In this document: positions 7,488 through 13,447 of the stretch, one piece after another
Numbering within the stretch: the stretch's first letter is position 1
Layout of the letters: each line of letters starts with the position of its first letter
DNA from: Actinomycetes bacterium
GTDB taxonomy: Bacteria > Actinomycetota > Actinomycetes > Mycobacteriales > Micromonosporaceae
NCBI GenBank assembly: GCA_021793335.1
Contig: JAJYSW010000052.1
Span: 1-16,306 of the forward strand
Length of the DNA stretch: 16,306 bases
Direction of reading: 5' to 3'
Notes under the pieces: generated by a model
Told to the model about the DNA's origin: nothing
What the model saw: the letters and a program-made list of their open reading frames with translations, nothing else
The model's database searches: none
Made by a program: the position numbers and the translations under genes

Positions 7488-8503
7488 CCGCCGCACAGGG
7501 CACGGTGACCATGGGCGACGTCGCGCGCCTGGCCGGGGTCTCGAAGATGACCGTCTCGAACGTCGTCAACAACCGGCCGGGCGTCTCTGAGCCCGTGCGC
7601 CGCCGTGTCCTGGAGGTCGTGCGCGAATCCGGCTACCGTCTCAACGTCTCCGCCCGGACGCTGCGCTCCGGGCGGACCGGCGTGCTCGGGCTGGCCGTGC
7701 CGCACGTCAACAGCTCCTACTTCGGGCTCCTCGCCGAGCACGTCATCGAGGAGGCCGCCCGGCGCGGCTTCCACATCGCGATCGAGCAGACCGGGGCCGC
7801 CGCCGAAGGCGAGTTCGAGGCCATCGCCCAATCGCATAAGCTCCAGTTCGACGGGCTGATCCTGTCGGCCTCCGGGCTCGACCCGCAGGACCAGCGCCTG
7901 GTCGGCGGCGGCATCCCGATGGTCATGCTCGGCGAGCGGGACTTCGCGGCGAGCTTCGACCACGTCGCGATGCCGAACGAGGAGGGCACGAAGGCCGCCA
8001 CCGAGCACCTGATCGACCGGGGGTGCCGACGGATCGCGATCGTCACCGGCGCCGTGCGGGGCGAGGACGTCAACGTCGTGACCCGCCGCCACCACGGCTA
8101 CCTCGCGGCGCTCCTGGAGCGCGGGATGGCGGCGGACGCGGCGCTGCTGGAACCGCTCGACGCGATGACCGCCGAGGGCGGGCGGCGGGCGGCCCACCGC
8201 CTGGTCGATTCGGGCCGCGAGGTCGACGGCGTGGTGGCCGTGACCGACGGCGTCGCCCAGGGGCTGCTGCGCGGCTTCGCCGACCGGGGCGTCCGCGTCC
8301 CCGAGGACGTGCGGCTCATCGGCTTCGACGACATTCCCGAGGCCGCGCTCATGGTCCCCTCCCTGTCCACCGTCTCGCCCGATCACCGCTGGATGGCGGC
8401 CAAGGCGATCGAGCTGGTCGCCGCCCGCATCGACGACCCGGAGCGCGCGGCGACCGAGCACACCGCGCCGTTCACGATCGTCGCGCGCGAGTCCACTCGC
8501 TGA
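7484..8503 (+). CDS. LacI family transcriptional regulator (likely controls the arabinofuranosidase operon)
   Basis: Encodes 339 residues. The N-terminal LacI helix-turn-helix spans residues 8-30 (VTMGDVARLAGVSKMTVSNVVNN), followed by VRRRVLEVVRESGYRLN and the hinge (SARTLRSGRTGVLGL). The rest is a periplasmic-binding-protein-like effector domain with DGLILSASG, RRIAIVTG, DGVVAVTDGVAQGLLRG and LIGFDDIPEA; the C-terminus VARESTR is typical of the family. It starts at an ATG inside the stop of the GH51 gene with GGAGGGA about 8 nt upstream. By position it should repress the operon promoter, where two CG-centred operator-like sites lie, and so also regulate itself. The inducer is inferred to be arabinose or an arabino-oligosaccharide. 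Its last 35 bp have a near copy at 11195-11229. Confidence 0.95.
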   Translation: MTAAQGTVTMGDVARLAGVSKMTVSNVVNNRPGVSEPVRRRVLEVVRESGYRLNVSARTLRSGRTGVLGLAVPHVNSSYFGLLAEHVIEEAARRGFHIAIEQTGAAAEGEFEAIAQSHKLQFDGLILSASGLDPQDQRLVGGGIPMVMLGERDFAASFDHVAMPNEEGTKAATEHLIDRGCRRIAIVTGAVRGEDVNVVTRRHHGYLAALLERGMAADAALLEPLDAMTAEGGRRAAHRLVDSGREVDGVVAVTDGVAQGLLRGFADRGVRVPEDVRLIGFDDIPEAALMVPSLSTVSPDHRWMAAKAIELVAARIDDPERAATEHTAPFTIVARESTR

Positions 8504-8507
8504 GACG
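8473..8507 (+). repeat. left copy of 35-bp direct repeat (3' end of lacI)
   Basis: These 35 bp cover the last codons, the stop and 4 nt after the lacI-type gene. They match 11195-11229 at 30 of 35 positions; all five differences are transitions. The best-conserved core is CGAGYCCACTCGCTGAGACG. The pair brackets the accessory islet. Confidence 0.6.
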
Positions 8508-8865
8508 GGAAGCCGCCGGAGCATCAGTCCTTGATCGCCTCCACGGCGAGGAATCCCGCACTCCCCGCTCATGGCGCGGGGAGACGACAGCGAGATCGCG
8601 GGCGAACCCATGGGGCAGAGAAGATCACCTCCCCGGACCGCAAGCAGCGATGCCGGGGGTTTCGCGTAGCGGTCAACGCCGCCCTGCGGGTTCGGTCTCA
8701 CGCTCGGCACCGTGGACGGCGAGTCCACACCCTGCAATCGGCACCACGCTTGGTCCGGTGACGATAACGCAGGTCGCTCCGGACAAGATCCGCTCTGATC
8801 GCTGCACTCTGCACCCGAAGCGGGCCTTGGGCGAGTCGGCTGATCGCAAATTGACCGCGACCAGT
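8504..8865. other. 362-bp gene-free stretch at the left end of the islet
   Basis: No credible coding region is seen. It contains the IS200/IS605-like end hairpin at 8550-8590 and a small inverted repeat GTGGAC/GTCCAC at 8712-8728, which may end the leftward toxin transcript. The remainder shows nothing recognisable. Confidence 0.5.
8550..8590 (+). mobile_element. possible IS200/IS605-type right-end (omega-RNA 3' end) remnant, or lacI operon terminator
   Basis: CTCCCCGC (8561-8568) and GCGGGGAG (8576-8583) form a perfect 8-bp stem with a 7-nt loop. The stem is preceded by GAGGAATCCC (8549-8558). The combination GGAATCCC plus a C-rich stem closing in GGGGAG is the layout I know from right ends of actinobacterial tnpB-bearing IS200/IS605 elements, where it is the 3' part of the omega-RNA. 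No tnpB gene or left end is present. The hairpin also lies 57 nt after the lacI stop and could simply be its terminator. Confidence 0.38.
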
Positions 8866-9281
8866 TCAGGGCACCAGCGTGAACGCCTTAACGTGGCACG
8901 GTCGGACGATGGTGAAGTGCCGGTGATCGATCGTGGCGACCTCGGTGACGCCGAGGCGTTCGGCCAAAGCGATGACGGAGGCGTCTACTGCACCGAGCGG
9001 CAGGTCGGCGTACTGCTCTACCAAGTCTGCGATGCGGATCAGCTCGCGGTCGCTCGTCGGCGTGAGAGTGATCGGCCCACGAGGCTCGGCGAGAGAACGC
9101 AGAAATGCGGCCTCAGCCTTCGATCCTCGGTTGCGGTCGAGCAGCCAGCACACCTCGGTCAGTACCGGGGCGGGCACCAGCAGCGGCCACGTACGGATCG
9201 GAACCATTCGACGCACCGCGCATGATGAGCGTCATCGACGTCCATCAGGGCCAGGATCGGCCCGGTATCGACGACGATCAA
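8866..9281 (-). pseudogene. vapC: VapC-like PIN-domain toxin, single-base frameshift
   Basis: Two frames together encode a complete PIN-domain protein of about 139 residues. The first part begins at TTG 9279-9281 and reads IVVDTGPILALMDVDDAHHARCVEWFRSVRG, with the first catalytic Asp at position 5. Near 9184-9190 the homology jumps to the next frame (PLLVPAPVLTEVCWLL); restoring one C in the GGCC run would join them. The second part contains the remaining acidic residues: Glu in LTEV, Asp in LGAVDASVIALAERLG and Asp in ATIDHRHF. PIN-domain VapC proteins are RNases that cut tRNA or rRNA. The TTG overlaps the stop of the antitoxin gene (TTGA), the usual coupling. As read the toxin is broken; a sequencing error in the C run is the alternative. 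Confidence 0.8.
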
Positions 9282-9490
9282 GCCGCGTCCTCATCGCGCA
9301 GGATCTCCTCGTGCCGCTCGGCCAGATCACCACGGCCGGAGGAGAACATGCCGACCCATTCGGGAAGCTCCGTCTGGCCGTCGACCGGCTCGGGGAGGGC
9401 GTAGCGCGCACGCATCCATGTCAGCGCCTCAGCGGCCTGGGGCTCGCCCAGATCCTCCACCAGGCGGTGAAGCAACTCCTTAGCCGTCAT
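9278..9490 (-). CDS. VapB-like antitoxin
   Basis: A 70-residue protein directly upstream of, and overlapping, the PIN-domain toxin frame. The N-terminal part (TAKELLHRLVEDLGEPQAAEALTWM) is a predicted amphipathic helix pair. The C-terminal part (LPEWVGMFSSGRGDLAERHEEILRDE) is an acidic helical tail of the kind that lies in the PIN active site, and it is the most conserved part in similar actinobacterial pairs. The ATG at 9490 is preceded by an AGAGG sequence. Antitoxins of this type normally also bind their own promoter; no clear operator was identified. The identity rests mainly on its partner and layout. Confidence 0.75.
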   Translation of the reverse strand: MTAKELLHRLVEDLGEPQAAEALTWMRARYALPEPVDGQTELPEWVGMFSSGRGDLAERHEEILRDEDAA

Positions 9491-9591
9491 AGCTCGCCAC
9501 CTCTCTTACTCAGCCTCAAGACTACGGAACTCGACCGTGTTAAGCCACCGCCAACGCCGACCAGTCACTTTCGCATTGATTCTGAGTGAAA

Positions 9592-9615
9592 CTCATCGAA
9601 ACCAGGCTCGATGAG
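9592..9615 (-). terminator. hairpin after the 9665-10024 gene
   Basis: CTCATCGA (9592-9599) and TCGATGAG (9608-9615) form a perfect 8-bp stem with an 8-nt loop. It starts 50 nt past the stop of the leftward gene ending at 9665 and is followed on that strand by a short TTTC. Confidence 0.5.
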
Positions 9616-9664
9616 CGGCTTGTGCCATACCCGCTCTATTGGTGAGGTAGGAGATTTGGAGGTA

Positions 9665-10024
9665 TTACAGTTCTTCCGCCTCAATAGCGGAGAAGATGTC
9701 GATATCTGTGAGCTTCTGCCATTCGGGCAGGTCGGGCCACTCAGCCGTGTATGACGGCTTGGGGTCCTCGAAGTGCTTGAAGACCTGCCCGTTCCAAGCA
9801 ATCGATACGAAGCGCCCGCGCTGCTCGCCGCCGAGCTTGGCGGTCGCGCCGCCAGCGGCTTTGACGAAGTCGGCTACCTGCCGGTACACGGCTGTTGCCG
9901 CTTCTCGCTCCCAAGTCCCCATGTCCTCCCACGGCGCAACGTACCCTGGCTTCGGTTCACCGGGGAAGTGCTTCCGCACTCCGGCGATCCAAGCTTCACG
10001 AAACCTACGACCTTCAACCGTCAT
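9665..10024 (-). CDS. hypothetical protein with two internal repeats (W..G..KHF-PKP-Y-W-W)
   Basis: Encodes 119 residues from ATG 10022-10024 with AAAGG 6 nt upstream. The sequence contains the same roughly 40-residue unit twice, at residues 7-47 and 71-111. Aligned, both read Arg-Phe, Ala-Trp, Lys-His-Phe, Pro-Lys-Pro, Tyr, Trp, Asp, Trp at matching positions. The second half (RGRFVSIAWNGQVFKHFEDP) is the better conserved. I recall close relatives as hypothetical proteins scattered in actinomycete genomes and mobile regions; no function is established. No signal peptide, membrane segment or cysteine is present. The start overlaps (ATGA) the restored stop of the TPR regulator fragment, so the two belonged to one operon and the regulator may originally have controlled it. 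Confidence 0.78.
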   Translation of the reverse strand: MTVEGRRFREAWIAGVRKHFPGEPKPGYVAPWEDMGTWEREAATAVYRQVADFVKAAGGATAKLGGEQRGRFVSIAWNGQVFKHFEDPKPSYTAEWPDLPEWQKLTDIDIFSAIEAEEL

Positions 10025-10577
10025 GCTTGCCCTTTCGTCATCTCACTGAGTGTTTCGGCCAGTCCGGTAGCTCCGGACTGCCGCAGATCGGTCTCAAGCC
10101 GACTGAGCTTCCCGAGGACATACTTGACCGTGTAAGGGTCACCAACTCAAGAGCCACTTGAATGTGGCCTGCGGCGGCTTCATAGTCCCGCCGATGCACT
10201 GCCAGCCTGGTTCGGTCTGTGAGTATGGCGGCTGATCGTCTAGGCGAGACCGATGCCCTGAGGGCAATATCCAACTCGGCCTCCGCCTGGTCGTATCTGC
10301 CCAGCGTGATATAGGCCGAGGCCCGCTGCTCGGGAAGTCGGTCGCCCGTGAACCTGAGCCACCCACCGGGGGCGCTCAACTCCAGTACTGTTCTCGCCTG
10401 GTCCAGGGCTCGTTCGGCCTCTGAGGCGTCCCCTTGGGCAGCTGCGACTTCTGCCTGCACCGACGCAACCCAAGCCCGCGTCGGAAGCTGTGAATCTCCC
10501 TGGGCGGCCACACGTTCAGCGGCTTCCAGCAAGCCCCGACTATCCGACCGGGTGATGTTTTCCCTGCGTGCAGGCAT
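10021..10577 (-). pseudogene. C-terminal TPR half of an HTH-TPR regulator, 5'-truncated and frameshifted
   Basis: From ATG 10575-10577 the frame encodes helix-pair repeats: LLEAAERVAAQ, RAWVASVQAEVAAAQGDASEAERALDQA, DRLPEQRASAYITLGRYDQAEAELDIALRAS, then RDYEAAAGHIQVALELVTLTRSS. This is the pattern of the C-terminal TPR domain of actinomycete XRE-type regulators about 400 residues long; the N-terminal DNA-binding domain is missing. Near 10122-10126 the homology shifts by one base to YVLGKLSRLETDLRQSGATG, ending at TGA 10021-10023. The restored stop overlaps the next gene's start as ATGA. Without correction the frame ends at 10038 with a non-homologous tail. No ribosome site precedes the ATG. 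Both the truncation and the frameshift indicate decay. Confidence 0.7.
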
Positions 10578-10583
10578 GAAAGA

Positions 10584-10610
10584 ACCCCGAGGGCGATCAA
10601 CCCTCGGGGT
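10584..10610 (-). terminator. strong hairpin directly before the TPR fragment (terminator or attenuator)
   Basis: ACCCCGAGGG (10584-10593) and CCCTCGGGGT (10601-10610) form a perfect 10-bp stem with a 7-nt loop. Read leftward it is followed by TTCTTTC and, 7 nt from the stem, the ATG of the TPR fragment. It therefore lies in that gene's leader. Confidence 0.6.
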
Positions 10611-10614
10611 CCCG

Positions 10615-10646
10615 TATCATCTGTAGTTGCTTAGACAAAGATGATA
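10615..10646. promoter_or_regulatory. inverted repeat with GntR-like core in the leader region
   Basis: TATCATCT (10615-10622) and AGATGATA (10639-10646) are perfect inverted repeats 16 nt apart. Between them TTGCTTAGACAA (10627-10638) resembles the TTGTCTAGACAA operators recognised by GntR-type regulators in actinomycetes, with one arm decayed. It lies just upstream of the leader hairpin. Confidence 0.4.
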
Positions 10647-11021
10647 GGTGCCAGCATACACACCCTGAAGATCTAGTGTGCGAACCGCCTGAGCCCTGGG
10701 CGGGGTATGAAGTAGGGACCGGGTTAATGGCCCGTGCGTCGCCCGTCAGAGGGGCTTCTCTCGTAATGGAAGCAAGTTCTCAGTGAGAGTGTGTGCACGT
10801 CGTGAGTCGTGCGCGTCCAAGGGAGACCCGCTCTCAGTTCGCCTCAGCGGCGACGCCACGGGGAAAGCACCTGTACCGGCTCCACCCGCTCCGGGTGGCC
10901 CACACACAGTGCCCGTAGCCGAGAAGAACTTGCACACAGCCGTCCTCGCAGGCGTGGTAACACCGCCTGCCTCTTGTGCGACCGACGCCGACGACCGACG
11001 ATGACGGGAATCAGCATCGCT

Positions 11022-11052
11022 CCGGAGCCCTGATCTTCGAACCAGGCTCCGG
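11022..11052. terminator. hairpin with one bulged base
   Basis: CCGGAGCCCTG (11022-11032) pairs with CAGGCTCCGG (11043-11052) leaving one bulged C and a 10-nt loop. There is no T tract. It could end a transcript from either side of the gene-free stretch. Confidence 0.35.
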
Positions 11053-11138
11053 GCTCCCTCTACCAACTTCCCTCTGAATCAAGGAATGTCCTGCCGTCGG
11101 GAAACCCCCATATCAGCACGAGGGTCATGGAAACGGCC

Positions 11139-11225
11139 ATAAGGATCGATTCCAGCCATTACCCGCTCCAGGCGATTCACCGGAGTTTCCGGAGCACGGT
11201 CACCGCACGCGAGCCCACTCGCTGA
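11139..11225 (+). pseudogene. possible C-terminal relic of a second lacI-family gene
   Basis: The rightward frame ending at TGA 11223-11225 reads TVTAREPTR at its end, against TIVARESTR in the lacI-type gene at 7484. About 20 residues earlier both share Arg-Ile-Asp. The sequence between does not align well, so the similarity may instead reflect a duplicated insertion site. Confidence 0.3.
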
Positions 11226-11229
11226 GACG
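11195..11229 (+). repeat. right copy of 35-bp direct repeat (copy of the lacI 3' end)
   Basis: Matches 8473-8507 at 30 of 35 positions, including the stop codon and 4 nt beyond it. It sits at the boundary between the accessory islet and the amidohydrolase gene. Confidence 0.6.
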
Positions 11230-11245
11230 CGGCGCGGTCGCCGCG
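11228..11245. terminator. small GC-rich hairpin between convergent units
   Basis: CGCGGCG (11228-11234), loop CGGT, CGCCGCG (11239-11245): a perfect 7-bp stem 42 nt beyond the stop of the leftward amidohydrolase gene. In the uninterrupted chromosome it would also have followed the lacI-type gene. Confidence 0.4.
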
Positions 11246-11286
11246 ACCATGTGCGTGGAGGGCGCCGCCGTCCGAGCGTCGGCGCG

Positions 11287-12483
11287 TCATTCGACCTCAC
11301 GCCGCATTCGGCGGATCGCGAGCTCGGCGAGCAGAGCTGCACCGTCGGCGAGCACGCCGTCGTCGAAGGCGGCCCTCGGCGAGTGGTTCGCCGCGGCGAG
11401 CTCGGGATCGCCGCCCATGCAGGCGCCGAGGAACATATAACTGCCCGGGGTGGCCTGTAGCACGCGAGAGAAGTCTTCGGATCCCATCATCGGCTCGGCC
11501 ATCTCCGCGTAGCGCTCCGCGCCGAACAGGTCCCGCACCGTCTCGGCGACGAAGCGCGCCTCCTCGGCCCAGTTGACCGTGGCCGGGTACTCGGCCTCGT
11601 AGCGGACCTCGGCCTCCAGCCCGTGGGCGGCGGCGATCGCCTCGCACAGCCGCACCGATTCCTCGGCGACCCGGGCCGCGGCCTCCTCGGAGAAGGTGCG
11701 CACGGTCGCCTCGAAGATCGCTTGGTCGGGAATGATATTGCGCTTGGTGCCCGCGTGGAAGCTGCCGACGGTGACGACCACCGGCTCGAAGACGCTGAAC
11801 CGGCGCGTGACCATCGTCTGGAGCGCGGTCACCATCGCGCAGGCGGCCGGGACCGGGTCGAGCGTCCGGTGCGGGCGCGAGCCGTGCCCGCCGGAGCCGA
11901 TGACGCGCACGTACAGCCCGCCGGAGGCGGCCATCATCGGGCCCGGCCTGGTGGTGAAGACGCCGCGCGGCACCGTGTCGGAGATGACGTGGAGGCCGTA
12001 GGCGGCGTCGGCGGGCCGCCCGGCGGCCTCCAGGACGCCCTCGTCGATCATGTGGGCGGCCCCGTCGAAGCCCTCTTCGCCGGGTTGGAACATGAAGACG
12101 ACATCGCCGTTCAGCTCCTCGCGGCGCTCACTCAGCAGCCGGGCGGCGCCGACGAGCCCGGCGGTGTGCAGATCGTGGCCGCAGGCGTGCATGACGCCCT
12201 CGTGGGTCGAGCGGTAGTCCGCGTCGGACTCCTCGGTGACGGGCAGGGCGTCCATGTCGCCGCGCAGCAGCACCACCGGCCCCGGTCCGCCGCCGCGCAG
12301 GACGGCCGTGACCGAGGAGAGGCGCTCGCCGGTACTGATCTCCAGCGGCAGCCCCGCGAGTGCGGCCAGGACGGCGGCCTGGGTCTTCGGCAGGTCCAGC
12401 CCGATCTCGGGGACGCGGTGCAGCTCACGCCGCAACGCGATCAGCTCGGGTGCGAGGGCCGTGGCCGCTTCCCGAAGGTTCAT
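11287..12483 (-). CDS. M20D family amidohydrolase / metallopeptidase
   Basis: The 398-residue protein carries the M20D metal-binding set: D77 region in LLRGDMDALPVTEE, C101 and H103 in HACGHDLHTAG, the Glu pair E136-E137 in FQPGEEGFDGA, H165 in YGLHV, and the C-terminal His in ANHSPRAAFDD. A lid/dimerisation domain is inserted around GSGGHGSRPHRTLDP. Family members cleave N-acyl amino acids, indole-acetyl-amino acids, hippurate or aminobenzoyl-glutamate; the substrate here is not determinable. ATG 12481-12483 is preceded by AGGAG 6 nt upstream, and the family homology starts there; a longer frame to 12732 is low-complexity and unsupported. There is no signal peptide, so the enzyme is cytoplasmic. 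It faces a divergent reductase gene across 251 bp. Confidence 0.93.
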   Translation of the reverse strand: MNLREAATALAPELIALRRELHRVPEIGLDLPKTQAAVLAALAGLPLEISTGERLSSVTAVLRGGGPGPVVLLRGDMDALPVTEESDADYRSTHEGVMHACGHDLHTAGLVGAARLLSERREELNGDVVFMFQPGEEGFDGAAHMIDEGVLEAAGRPADAAYGLHVISDTVPRGVFTTRPGPMMAASGGLYVRVIGSGGHGSRPHRTLDPVPAACAMVTALQTMVTRRFSVFEPVVVTVGSFHAGTKRNIIPDQAIFEATVRTFSEEAAARVAEESVRLCEAIAAAHGLEAEVRYEAEYPATVNWAEEARFVAETVRDLFGAERYAEMAEPMMGSEDFSRVLQATPGSYMFLGACMGGDPELAAANHSPRAAFDDGVLADGAALLAELAIRRMRREVE

Positions 12484-12734
12484 GCGCGCTCCTGATGCGT
12501 CGGGCCCCGTCCGGGCGCGCCGCCTCGTGGGTCTCGAAGGCTGCGCACGCTTCGGGGCGTCGGGGGCGGCCGGTCTCCGATCGGCGGGGATGGCCGAACG
12601 AGGCCGCTCGCGGCAATACTGCCATGCCGCCGGAGACGGGGCGTTCCATCGGGTTCGGCCGAATCGCCGGGACGGGTGTGGAACGCGCGTCGAACGGGTA
12701 ACGCGGTCGGTGACGGATCGAAAGGATGCCACCC

Positions 12735-13406
12735 ATGCCCCAGCTTCGCGTGCACAACCTGACCATCGCCCTGGACGGTTACGCCGCCGGACCCGATCAG
12801 GGCCCCGACCATCCGCTCGGTGTGGGCGGTGAACGTCTGCACCAGTGGACGCTGCGCACCCGCGGCAGCCGCGAGCAGCTCGGCCGGAGTGACGGCGAGG
12901 ACGGCCTCGACGACGCGCTCTGGCGTCGCGGCGAGGAGGGTATCGGAGCCACCATCATGGGGCGCAATATGTTCGGGCCGCTGCGCGGCCCGTGGGAGGA
13001 CGAGTCCTGGACCGGCTGGTGGGGCGAGGAGCCGCCTTATCGTCACCCGGTGTTCGTACTCACCCACCACGCGCGGCCGTCGGTCGCCATGCGGGGCGGC
13101 ACGACCTTCCATTTCGTGACCGACGGGATCGAATCGGCCCTGAAGCAGGCGTTCGACGCGGCCGACGGCGCCGACGTGCGGCTCGGCGGCGGCCCCGCCA
13201 CGATCCAGGCGTATCTGCGGGCCGGGCTGGTCGACGAGCTGCACGTGGCCATCGCGCCGATCCTGCTCGGCGGCGGGGTACGGCTCTTCGACGGGATCGG
13301 CCCTGGTCTGGGCTATGAATGCGCCGAACTGGTCAGCTCGCCCGCGGTGGTGCACGCCCGGTTCCGCAAGGTGGTCCCCTCGGGGCCGCCGATCACGGTG
13401 CCTTAG
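12735..13406 (+). CDS. dihydrofolate reductase family (RibD C-terminal domain) protein
   Basis: Encodes 223 residues of the RibD_C/DHFR fold. It begins with the strand LRVHNLTIALDGYAAG, then MGRNMFGP (75-82), HPVFVLTHHARP, FHFVTDGIESALKQA, the nucleotide-binding loop RLGGGPATIQAYLRAGLVDELHV (149-171) and ILLGGGVRLFDG (176-187). Such proteins bind NADPH and reduce pteridine- or pyrimidine-like substrates; stand-alone members are mostly uncharacterised. Two ATGs are near the 5' end; the one at 12735 is preferred because AAAGGA lies 8 nt before it, while the ATG at 12726 overlaps that ribosome site. The gene converges on the MFS transporter with 28 nt between stops, filled by a short tandem repeat. 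Confidence 0.9.
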   Translation: MPQLRVHNLTIALDGYAAGPDQGPDHPLGVGGERLHQWTLRTRGSREQLGRSDGEDGLDDALWRRGEEGIGATIMGRNMFGPLRGPWEDESWTGWWGEEPPYRHPVFVLTHHARPSVAMRGGTTFHFVTDGIESALKQAFDAADGADVRLGGGPATIQAYLRAGLVDELHVAIAPILLGGGVRLFDGIGPGLGYECAELVSSPAVVHARFRKVVPSGPPITVP

Positions 13407-13447
13407 TCACGGCGCTCTGGTCACGACGCTCCGGTCACGGCGTCGTG
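13406..13447. repeat. three tandem 14-bp units at a convergent gene junction
   Basis: GTCACGGCGCTCTG, GTCACGACGCTCCG and GTCACGGCGTCGTG follow one another from 13406. A weaker fourth unit (ATCACGGTGCCTTA) lies immediately before, inside the reductase coding end. The array fills the gap between the two stop codons and enters the end of the transporter gene. Confidence 0.65.

Larger units (their letters stand above)
10578..11286. other. 709-bp stretch without a confident gene
   Basis: The left part holds the leader hairpin and the inverted repeat. From about 10650 to 11120 several short frames exist on both strands, the best a 73-codon rightward frame from 10783, but none has a ribosome site or a recognisable product. 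The right part holds a hairpin at 11022-11052, the lacI-like tail and a small hairpin at 11228-11245. The base composition of 10610-10800 is less G/C-rich than the flanking housekeeping genes. Confidence 0.5.

Noticed and set aside
6881..8503. Continuous frame joining antisense-like sequence in the GH51 gene to the LacI protein
   Set aside because: The part before 7484 is an out-of-frame shadow of the arabinofuranosidase; the LacI protein has its own ATG with a good ribosome site.
8712..8728. GTGGAC/GTCCAC hairpin as a terminator of vapC
   Set aside because: Only 6 bp, about 140 nt from the stop and without a T tract; too weak to call separately.
10783..11004. 73-codon rightward frame with cysteines
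   Set aside because: No ribosome site or recognisable family; overlapping frames on both strands are equally open.
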